A stretch of DNA of 64,000 bases, from contig OZ025252.1 in assembly GCA_964019135.1 (NCBI GenBank), positions 46,970,959 to 47,034,958 of the forward strand, in the 5' to 3' direction. Of the stretch, positions 10,901-22,900 are shown piece after piece; position 1 is the first letter of the stretch; every line of letters starts with the position of its first letter. The stretch comes from Arenicola marina (Eukaryota > Annelida > Polychaeta > Arenicolidae). The position numbers and the translations under genes were made by a program. The notes beneath the pieces were generated by a model, which searched no databases, was not told the DNA's origin, and worked only from the letters and a program-made list of their open reading frames with translations.

Positions 10901-13900
10901 AACGGCAAGTGCCTCACCCTCAATAGGGGCGTAGCGGCTCTAAGGCCTAAGGAGTGAGACAACACGTGGGTAGCGCGACGCCAGGCCTTAGAGTTTTGGC
11001 GAAGGCTGTCAGCGGTATACGCCGGGTCTTGGGGAGTGTTTAAGGATAAGATCCATGAGGACGAGGAGGGGATAGCATTTACATCGCTCTTGATAGCCGG
11101 ATGTGACGCATCCACTTTCTTCCTGCAGACAGTCGCGAGGTGTGCCTTGATGCCGCAGTGGTCGCATATTGAGTCCCGCGCCGGGCAGTGTAGGTGGCGC
11201 GGGTGATCAGTGCCACGGCCATGTTCTTTGCTGCCACATCCTGGACAACCGACTGGTTTCAGTGCCTCCCTGTTCTTGTATTGCTGGGGGCCGCGTGATT
11301 TTTTAGACTTCTTGTATGAGGATTGTTGAGCAGCTAATGTCGAATCCCCACAGAGTTGTTCTTTCGCGCGCTTGCCGTCCTCCAGTGCTTGAACGAGGTC
11401 GAGCTTCTCTTGGAAAGAGCCCAACTGTGACGATTTAGCCAGGATTTCCCCTTGGATGTCTTTGTCCACCAGGCCTACGGTGAGCTGGTCGGAAACCATC
11501 TCCTGTGAGTAATTGTTGACGACGCCACAAGCGTGGTTGCAGCATGTGAAGGAGAAGTTGCAGTGTTCCGCCTTGGCTTTAAGTTTGGAGACAAATTGTT
11601 GGACGGGGCAATCTGGCTCTTGCTGTAGGGCATAGAATTCTTGGCGATGCACCGATTGGTTTTTGCCTTTAACTGCGAGCCGTTTAATGTTTTGTGTGAG
11701 GGCTTCTTCGGACAGCGTGTCTATGGTGCCCGCGCCCACGTAGTTGAACAGCTCCAGCCTGAGGTGCTGGGAGCAACACGCACGTAACTCTTCCGCCGCT
11801 GAGGCCGGTAGATTCGCCCTGCGCTTGTACAATTGCCACTCGTTGATGAAAAAAGCCCAGAATGACTCAGAGCAGCCCAGGTCTACTGATGGACGATCAG
11901 GGCGTTTGACAGACGTGGAGCCGGGTGCCGGGGGCGTGGTAGCTCTTTCCTGTTGCGTATGCTGAATCGTCAGGGTTTGGAGTAGCTGTGTGAATTGATC
12001 GGCCGTCAGGGTAATGGGGTTGGGGGTGGTGTTGCAGCAGGTGTCCCCGAGGAAGTGTTTGCTTCCTCTTTATCGCCCATGATGTGTGTGGGGTGCGTTA
12101 AACAGACCCGGATGCTTACGTGTATGGCGACGAGAGGACCGATGGGGGTGCTGAACAATCTGTGGACGTTTCTTATGCCGACTGCGCCATGTATAATGAT
12201 AAAGTAGTCAACGAAAGGCGCTACTTTTACATCATTTAATATCAAATCAAAAACATCCTTCAAAGATGGAAAAGACGAAAGTTCCTCCTCCTACATCCGT
12301 TACAACGCGTAGCCATGACGCTCAATGCCAGGTTTTGTCATAACGTCCTCGTTATTCCACAGTTCCCTCCAGTAAGCGCTTCGTTCTCACAACGTTGTAT
12401 CTCGCTTCCACCTCCAGTTGATATATCGTTCGCACGACTTATCCGGGCACTTTTGAAAGTCTGTAGAACACATTAAAATTAAAAGTAAGTCAACATGGGG
12501 GACTCCGTGTTGTAGTGCTTAGCACCCAACACAACAGATGCAGCTCAACTTTGCTACTGGACGGTCGGTGGAGGAGGGGTGGATGGGGGATGGGGGGGGG
12601 GGGGGGTCGGAGGAGGGAATAAAAGCTGTAACGCGGTCGTCCTCTCCTACTGCTCTGATACTAATGTATCGAGCTTTGTATTTGATAATTGATGGATGTT
12701 TGTCTGTTAAAGGGAAATGCCGGGCCCATACCATTTACATTTCCAGTTAAACTATAGGAATTAACTAAATATTACACAATTTTTTTATTTTTATTATCGT
12801 ACATTAGTGAAGTTCCAAGCACTTTTGCACGACCACCCAACCTATTTACGTCGCGTTAGAGTGTTTATGCGGATGGAACTTTCGGATGTATACAATATGG
12901 CGTAGCAAGAACAAATTTCACCAACTGATGATGTAATCGGGTATCAGTTTGAACCGGTAAGGGATCACGATAGTGGATTAGACATTGTTTATACAAGTTT
13001 TGACACATCGCGTAGTTAGTGAAGCCCTGTTGCATTAGAAGGGGGGTTGGGGGTGGGGGGGACGGGGGTTGAGAGTGGAGTCAGGGGTCCATCGTCGTCG
13101 TTGGCACGGTGCCCAATTCTGACTTGACTCATAGAGTGGCGGGCCATGGTTCGGGAAGCGTCAGTCGATGGTGTAACTTGATACAACTGCTGTCTTAGAA
13201 ACTCACTGCCACTGAAGGGTATATGGACAGAACGACCGTACTACCAGGTCGGTCGTATGGGTTGGGGTGGGTGGGGTGGCGGTCTATAGGAGTGGTGGAG
13301 AGTGGTGGAGGGAGGAGAGTTGATCTCGGATCACGTGTTCAGAACACCGCCACCCGTTGACGGGGGAAATCAGTATTTTATACTCAATGATGGTTTCTTT
13401 TTAGACAGAAAGTTGAACGGCAAATAAATTTTGTAGCAACAGAGTTTAAGTTTTATATCACATTGCAGCCGCCCCGTATTTTCTTTTAAAGGCAGTGTCC
13501 CCCACCATTTCGGCCTCGTTCCCACAACTTATTCTCAGGCATTCCAGTTTCCGTTATGATGAAGCATAACTATTTTCGGCCAGTGAAACGTCGTAGCTGA
13601 AGAAATGGTGAATCTACCGCTTTGCTTTTCAACGGTTTACTTTAAGCTGTTAGCGTTCCCGTTTACTACATACTACTTAAAATTTATTAAAGGTCAATGT
13701 TGACGCAATCTACTTCCGTCAATACCCGTCAATACCCGTCGGTCTATGGTGTGTATGTTATTTTATCTCTGGCGCCTTAATTGCAGTCTGATATGCCATC
13801 TCCTTGGCTACCCGGACGGCGGGATACCGTACTGCTGTGCCACGTTCGGCCCTGGCACCGGCCCTATCATCTCCAACCAAATAGACTGTCCCCCGGGCAC

Positions 13901-16900
13901 CACGGACTACAATGAGTGTTCCATGAATGAAGTGGAACGCAACAACTGCAGCCACAGTGATGATGTAGGCATCAGCTGCGGGCCGCGCATCGACCCAGGT
14001 ATGGGCGGACTATCCATTCCAAAGTGTCGGCCGCTCTTGATTTTGGCTTTTAATTCTGACATATTAATGAGAGCTAGACAGAGTTGACAGAGTTGACAGT
14101 AGACAGAGTTGATTCCATAAAAGCAAATATCTGAGAGGGAACTACATTCTGAGCTCCGCTCTCTAATAATTGTGCGGGAGGAGGGGGGGGGGCTTTGATT
14201 TTGCGGGGAAAACGCCATTCTTCCTGAAAAAGGCTCATTGAAGATTTCGTCTTGAACATTCATTTGCTTGAGGGGGTGGGTGAAAGCCCCCCTACCCCCC
14301 TAGATCCGGTTGCAGCTACAACAAGCTACTTTGCGATGTACTTCGTCGTGAAGCCCAACGTTTACAGTGAATGCTAGTTCACAAGGGTTGGGCTCTACCC
14401 ACGGACGGGTCTACGGGGTTGGTCCAGGGCGTCCACGGGTCTGCTCCCTTCTTTTTGAGGAAGAATGCCATTTTTCAATTCAAAATTGTAACCATCTGAG
14501 GCGTGGACCCCCCCCTCCCTCTATCGTCAAAAATTTGAATTGGTTGAGCCCCACCCGTCCAAATTTTGTTCCCCACCCCCCTGCCTCATTAATCGCAAGT
14601 TTGTAGTGGACCTCTCTCTTTACAAATTCCTGAATCCACCCTTGCTACCCGTGCTCACCTTGACATGTACTGCTCAACGCTACCTGGCGACGTTAAGCTT
14701 TTTCCGTGTGTGTACTTCTGTCACCAGAGGATGACACTCAACTTCTGTCTAGTTGGGGTTCCTCTGCCACACATTCTGTTATTATATCCTGACACTCTAC
14801 TGGCTGCGACAGGTTTGGTCTGCTGAAGTAGATTATTACCTTCATCATTAAAGAGTTCAAAAATGAGGCGTCATTATCCGGTAGCTGTCAGATGGCAGCA
14901 TAACTCAACGTCTAATTTGGTCGCCACGCCTGGCGAAGCGATTCACTTTCGAGATTGAGTTGCGGACTTAAGGAAGAGTAAAAACTCAGATGAGATGAGT
15001 CTTAAGTTGTTTGTAGAATATCATTAAGTTTTAAATCTTATCCTACCCAGAAAATTTAGATAAAGTGTAACATGTTATTTAAGCTTATGATGCATGCAGA
15101 ATACGGGTCCTGGAAATAATTTTTGACTCAAGTGTCCTCAGTAATCACAGATCATAGTAAATGTCCATAGCTGCCTGCTCCCATGGCCACGTACGCCAGG
15201 GGCACGGCGTCATCCCTCGTCACTGTAAAGTGACCAACCTGGCCTAACTATTGTGGCGAGATAAAGGTCATGTATATATGTACCTTCTTTTCAGAACCCA
15301 TTCGCCTGGTGGACGGCGTTTCCGGTCGGAGCGGGCGTCTCGAGATCTTTCATGACAACCAGTGGGGCACAGTCTGTGACGACAACCTTGGGACAAACGA
15401 AGCCAGGTAATCTTTCTCAGAGTAATTAGGCTAACAAATATTTTTCCGAACGGATATGAAGTTGGGCATAATGTATAAAAAACAAATAGGCCAACATCTA
15501 ACGTCTACCACATATATTGTTATCGATAAGTAAATAAGTTATCGAGGTAAGTAAACGAGTCGCATTGGTTAAAAGAAATAGACGATTTCCAGGGCGCATA
15601 TGACAGCTAACGGTGAAAATATAAACTAAGGTGTTGGGTCGCTTGGTTGGGACCCAAACCCGGACTTAACAATGTGAATAACCAGTTGGGATGTATTTGG
15701 TAGGTAGAAGAAATATATAAGCGGAAAAGTTAATTGTAAATGTACCTCCTCCTTGCTCAGTCTGTCTATTGATAACTAACTGATTTCTACATCAACAACC
15801 GTTAGTAGATTTTTGTAATATGTAGGAAATATTCCATCAAGCAATATTTTTATATCTATCTTGGTGGCAAGTCTAGCATTTCCCATGCAGTTAAATGACG
15901 CTTATATTAGAATCTTGCATTGTTTCCCGGCGCGGTTTTCAGCGCCGTGTGTCGACAGTTGGGCTACCCAGATGGAGGTGTGGCAGCATGTTGCGCAACT
16001 TTCGGCGAAGGCAATGGAACTATCTGGGCGGCCGACATAGACTGTCCTCCCGGAGCTTCCAGCCTAAGCCAGTGCGTATTCCCAGGTTGGGGCACTCACA
16101 GCTGTTTACACAAGGAAGACGTCGGTGTCAGCTGCATTCAGAACGTTACAGAAGGTAAGGGAATTTGAATATCCCTCCAAACCCTATATGAATGTGTGTT
16201 TGGGGATGGGGGGCGACTTGATGTGCAAATGGGTTTGTGCTTGGTAGTCTTGTAACATGGCCCACCTGTCGTCGGGCGGACCGGAGGGCTATGGATTTCT
16301 GAGCACGGCCTGTCGCCCGATAGCAGGGGGTGGTGACAACGATTTCTGGATTCCACACAAATGTAATGAAGCTATCACCTATATGTCACATATTCATGTC
16401 CAGGATACATTTATGAATAGTTAGGCACAAAGATTAAAGGCATCAAGCGCTACTCGCGAATTTATCGGCCAGCATAGGTGTGTGTGTGGGGGGGGGGGGG
16501 GTCTGATCACGAGGTTAATCAGACCCTGTTCCCAAATCACGTAAAATAAAAAAGGTCGATCCCGAGGAACCTGGATACCCCAAGCCATTTTGCACATCAA
16601 GTCGCCCCCCTCCGCAAACACACACCCCAGCCGCAGGGCATACGAGTAACCAGGAAAGATGGAATATTCAATGAGGAAAATACTTCTTATCGTATTGAAT
16701 GTATATGTAGTGATATCGTGGCTCGTAAAATGGAAACTTCATTTCTTATTGACTCTTTATTGCTTATCCACACATCCGCACTGATTCATTATAGACCGAT
16801 CCAGACCGGCTGTCAATCATTTATTGACGTCACTGTTGCTTTTATGCAATCATGTGGATAAAAAGGTCTTCCATGTGCGTTATGTTCGACAATCCCAGCA

Positions 16901-19900
16901 GCATGTCACTTTCTTGTCAGTTTTAGACATGAGAACTTAAGCGGGGCTTAGCTCGGAGTGTGGAACGGTGTTTTAAAATCCGACTGCCTGTCAGACTGGG
17001 GGACACTCCCCAGCCTTCTGACAGCAGACATCCTCAAACACACATATACGAAATCAGCTCATTTGCACAAATCGCTCACATTAAACTCATCATGAAAAAA
17101 ACAAAACAATGAGAACAACTCACTAAAATACTACATGTAGCTCTTTCACTCATGATAATAACACTGTATATCTTCGTGTTTGTTCTTGCGATACAGGTTC
17201 AGTTCGCCTGGCAGACGGCGAGCCCGGTCGGAGCGGGCGTCTCGAGATCTACCATGACGACCAGTGGGGCACTGTCTGTGATAATGGCTTCGGATTAAGT
17301 GAAGCTAAGTAATTACATGAATCAATACATTTTTGTCTTTTTTAAGATCTAACTATAAATCTAACTAACAGATCTAACTTCTGTTGTTATAATACAAAGC
17401 GACCAATCGTTTATGCATATATGTTATGTACATATTACATTATTATTTATATCACCACACGTCTATCATTTACACGGATTGGACTTGTCAGCCCTGATAA
17501 CAGTATAGCGCCCTGACACTATGCCTGTTTTATTCTCAAATGAACGTCTTTATTTTGTGGCATTGTTTTCTGATATTGAGCGTTCTTTTTCAGGGTTACG
17601 TGTCTTCAGCTTGGCTTCCAAGAAGGTCGTCACGTAAGCTGCTGTGCCCAATTTTTCCCTTTTCCTGGTTCCGACCCCATCTGGTTGGACAACGTGGACT
17701 GTCCTCCGGAAGCCACGGATCTCAATCAGTGTTCCCACTCTGGGTGGGGCAACCACACCTGTAGTCACTACAATGACGTGGTGGTGACCTGCGGCCCGCT
17801 CATTCCGGAAGGTAGGCGTTCCACGTATAGTACCAATCTGCACATATTTCCCCAAACGTAGGTGTGTGATACGTTTGGGACAAGCTGTTCTGTCAGTTAG
17901 CAAGGGTCACACACAATTGAATCGCCTACGACAGACACGGTTGTGGCATTATGAAACGATTCGAATGTTCATATTGGTACATCATGTTGTTATTTATTCC
18001 ATCTGCATTAGGGCCAAGATTCTCGGGTTGGCAATGAAGACACAACAAAGAAAATCAAAACAAATAGGCATAGGTCATAGACCTATGTCCTTCCTGGGTC
18101 TAGGGTGTAGCCATAGTATAAATATTTGACTGGTAAAACAACTAAATTATATAATTATATCAATACAAAAGGTAATTTGTATTGTGTACCGACATATTAT
18201 GAAATTGAAAAAATTGAAAGCCGCTGGCGCTGCTAGGAAACTCATCATCCTCGAAAGACATGATAGGAAATCAAATTATATAACTTGCCCCACCCCCATC
18301 CCCAGCGGTGCTGCTGATATCAACGTTAATCGTGTGTCCATGTCTGCCCAGGACCCATTCGTCTGGCGGACGGAGTTCCTGGTCGGACCGGCCGCCTCGA
18401 GATCTACCATAACAACCAATGGGGGACGGTTTGTGACGATGGCTTTTCCAGAGATGAAGCAAAGTGAGCTCTTTCATTTATACGTTCAATGTCATATTCT
18501 GCCAAATTGAGTTTCGTATCTTGTCAATGCCCCCGCATCCTCTCAGTCAACGTGAAATGGTTTCCCCAAATTCATCACGTCCGATTTTTTCTCCTTATCT
18601 AAAGTTTTGGTTCAACGACGACGCTGCATGTGGAAGAAAAAAACAAATGAATTTCAATAACAAACAAAACTCATTCATCAAGATAATCCGGCCAGTTTGT
18701 TTCTTGGCCAATTGCATAAGAGCGTTATACTTCCAAATTACTCAATGATGTCACAAAAGTGACACGTGAACTTTAATGCTGTACACAGGCATATGTTGTC
18801 AATGGGAGTGTGTGGCCTTTATGGTTGAGTGTTGTCTGTTGAGATAAAGCCAATGAAGATGGACGAGCATAGAGTCAGAATGAAAACATGTGGGTTTGTG
18901 TTTCTGTGACATAATTTCCCCCCTCATTGAAATTAAACTAGAGTGCGATTGTAACGTGCCGAGGGGGTGTCGTGTTGTGGCGGCTGCGCAGATATACTTG
19001 TCTTGGTAGGGGCTGGGGTTTCAATTCTTCAGTTCAGCATTTTCACTAGTCGGTTATCGGTTTAACGGTTTTTCGCATTCAAACGAGTTTCGATATTGTA
19101 ACCAGCAAACATACAAGATGAAGAAAATGCGAATATACTGTTCCAGTATTTATTTATAGATATCAGCTTTTGCAAAAATATAGGTTATAAAAGGCAAATA
19201 ATATACGGCTGATCTTAACCAAAACTATACACTATTCCGCTTATATCCTGCCTCTCAGACCTTTCTCCACATACATTAATACTTGATATATGACGAATAT
19301 CACTTCAACGTCAATACTGTGTCACCATAACAAAAATAGGGCTGAGAAACGACACTCCGAAATAAAACCCATTAATGCCGCGGCTACTGCGGCAAGCTTA
19401 TAGCAAGTCGGATCCCTGGGGTCTTCTTCACTGATAGCCAATAGCACCCTACAGTAACTAATAGCTCCCTATGGTAACTAATGGCACCCTATATTAACTA
19501 ATAGCACCCTATATTAAATCATAGCACCCTATACTAACTCATAGCACTCTATATTAACTCATAGCTCCCTATATTAACTAATAGCACCCTATATTAAATC
19601 ATAGCACCCTATACTAACTCATAGCACTCTATATTAACTCATAGCTCCCTATATTAACTAATAGCACCCTATATTAACTCATCGCACCCTATATTAACTC
19701 ATAGCAGCCTATATTAACTCATATCACCCTATATTAACTAATAGGAAGGGAGAGCACCTCGCAAATAAAGAATACGCCCAAGGTACCAGACCCAGAAATC
19801 ACACTCACTACAGCCGCGGCTACTGCGGCAAGCTTATAGCAAGTATAACCCCTGGAGTCTGCAGCAACTTCTTTCCCGAGCCTCTCAGACGCACCCCTAT

Positions 19901-22900
19901 TTATACCAGCCCGAGCCCCAAGCGTCCCCCAGGCTCTCAGCCAATGAGCGATAATCAAAGTAACCGTATACCTACGCTTGAAAATAGAACTAAACTGTGC
20001 CTGGCTACACTTCAAATTTCATGAGAAACCCTCTAGATAACCTACATAAAAAGATAACTAAACTGTTCATAAAGATACTCATGTTAATAACCTTGATTCT
20101 TCGCTTCTTCTCTCTCTAAGCCTTCTCTCTGTCTGTTTTCTCTGCTGGCGGAAGTTTACAAATTCAATCTCACCCACGTCCCCTACCGAGCTACCATCGT
20201 GCCTCCTGTCCTGCTACCCTAACTCCCCCTAGAGAGTGTTATTCTACCTATCATGACATACACTGCCGCTATTCGCTAGATGGCGCCACTGGGGTAAGCT
20301 CAAACCGTTACACTATGAAAATGTCTACTAAATGGCCATTATAAGTGGACAGGTTAGCTGATACACACCTGACGATAATATAAGCTACAGTTTACTTGTG
20401 TCTGATCTGTTACTTGATGTACAAAACGTGGTTGGTGAACGTTGCATATAATAACACTGTTTTAAACACTGAACTGACATATGGGCTTATAATTTATAAG
20501 TTGACACAAATACACGTTTGTTTTGCGTAATTACACAGGATGTATGAAGGATTGTTTACCAATATGTGTAATAATAGTTAAAGAAAAATTAATACCAGAT
20601 GTTAAATGTAGGAGTAAATAGAATTGGTTGTTTCGATGTATAGCGTTTAACTGAAACCTGTAATATTGCACATCTTGGCAGTGAATTCCAGACAAATATA
20701 CCTAACTCAAACTTTGACGTCACTACTTGTTTCTTAAGTTTCCCGATGGGATCTTGCTTCTAATGTGATATTACAATTTATCTTACAGCACGGTGTGTCG
20801 CCAGTTGGGGTTCCCCGAGGGCGGAGCGGCCTACCGCGAACCCCATTTCGGCCCGGGTTCAGGTCCCATCTGGGCTGACGACGTCAACTGTCTGCCTGGG
20901 GCGACCAACCTTACTGAGTGCTCATTCCGTGGTTGGGGCGTCCACAACTGTTGGCATTCGGAAGATGTGGGAGTTCTATGTGACCCGCAACTGCTTGAAG
21001 GTGACCATGTCGAGGCATCCGTATGCATTTTTTAAAATATTAATTGGACAAAACATGCACTCTCGTGTCTAAAACTCAAAGGCGACAGGTGGGGGAACAT
21101 CACCCCCCCCGTCCTCCCACTATCGGCATCACCCTATTCGGCCATGCAGACGGAAGTAGCCAGAAGCAAGTCCATACGCCAATAAGTAGAACTTCCACGT
21201 AATAAGTCCATGCACCAAGATAATAAGTAAAACGTCCAGATAATAACTCTATACATAATGATAATAAGTAAACATTCCACATAATGAGTCTATATATAAC
21301 AATAAGTAGACCTTTCTGGTGATATGCCTATATACCAATATAATATGTAAACCTGACAGGTAACAAGTATAAACAACGAGTCAATAAGTAGACATTCGGG
21401 GAATAAGTCTATACACCAAGATAATTTGTAAACCTTGTAGGTAATGAGTCTGTACACCAAGCTAATACATGACATACATCAAGATAATAAGCAGCTAGTA
21501 AATGCCTCCCACTGGAAAATACAGCCTTCCACTTACAAAATGAGAAGATAACATGTCGATCAACAGTGATAATAAATCATAATCACATTGGTAAGATAAT
21601 TTAATCATCTAACCAAGATGAGCACATAGATAAATGTGCCCCACTTGCCAATAATAAGTCGACCACATTAATTAATAACTCCCAATCTCTATTGAATCAG
21701 ATGGTAACTTGAAGTTCCAGATAGCAAGTCGATGTGTGATTAATCGTCGATCGGAATGATAAAAATAGATCGGCCAATGGGATCATCTTCAGTTCAATGA
21801 AATACCGTGGTTATATTATATCTATATAATGTCAATCATGTATACTAATGAACAGCAAAGGAAGCGAATACACATTATTTGGAGCCGACCTATGTAGTCT
21901 TTTCCTGCAACGTAGCTCATTATTACCCTGGAATTTAAAACGGTATTCCTCATGACAGCTTATTTTAAAGATTTTCGTTTGCACTCTTGGCAAGAAACTG
22001 TAAAATTCGACATGAAAATGCGCCGTGTCAACAATAATCTACCATATATGGCTTTATGCGGTACATAATACATATATACACACCACAAAGAGAAACTTGT
22101 ATTGACTATGATGTCCCTGAATTGTTATATTGCTTGTTTAAGATGGTAATGTGTATCATATTATGGCCATTGTGGACCAAATGTGAGCAAATGCAAGATT
22201 TCGAGAGGCATCAAGTAACCGATGAATAGGATCAACATTAAACCTTAACCCCCTACTAACTTACCCCTATTATGTTACATGGTTATTTGTGCACCTTTTA
22301 TGGCCATCCGTGATTGCAATAAAAAAGTGATTTGTACACTTATCTGCCATTATCACCGTAGGACCTATTCGCCTCGTGGACGGCGTTCCCGGTCGGAGCG
22401 GTCGTCTGGAGATCTTCCATGACAGCGAGTGGGGCACAGTATGTGAGCACCTCTTCGGGGACTTCGAAGCAAAGTACGTGGGCCCACTGTACGTATGTTT
22501 AATGACTAAATGAATTAGAAATGTCAATCTTAATGACGACGTAAATTGCGAAATGGGTGTTCCAAATAAAGGCGGTAGGTTAGCTAGGAAGTCATTACTC
22601 ATTAACGTCAAATGCATTAAAGTTTACCATTTGTATAAGCCAGTCAATTGTATTCCAGTGTGGTGTGCCGACACTTAGGCTTTGCCGGTGCAGCCATACC
22701 ACGCTATAACGCCGCGTTCGGAGAAGGCAATGGAACCATCTGGGCTGACGGCATAGTGTGTCCCGATGGCGCCTCAGATTTCAGTAATTGTTTGTTCCCG
22801 GGCTGGGGCGTCTACAACTGTACCCATGAAGACGATGTGGGCGTCAGCTGTGATGTTCTAGAAGGTAAGGCTGATTGACAGATTTGGGATGCGCGGGATC

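Larger units (their letters stand above)
8855..12361 (-). mobile_element. Ty3/Gypsy-type LTR retrotransposon, broken, recent
   Basis: A 3.5-kb element sits antisense to the host gene within intron 2. It is bounded by 172-bp direct terminal repeats (8855-9026 and 12190-12361) that begin TG and end CA and are almost identical, and by a GTTCC 5-bp target duplication. Reading on the minus strand, a TGGCGCAGTCGG primer-binding-type sequence follows the first repeat, then a gag-type region with zinc-knuckle cysteines, RNase H and integrase regions, and a purine tract before the last repeat. It is shorter than complete members of the family and is broken, with a handful of breaks. The near-identical repeats imply a young insertion. 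Confidence 0.88.
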
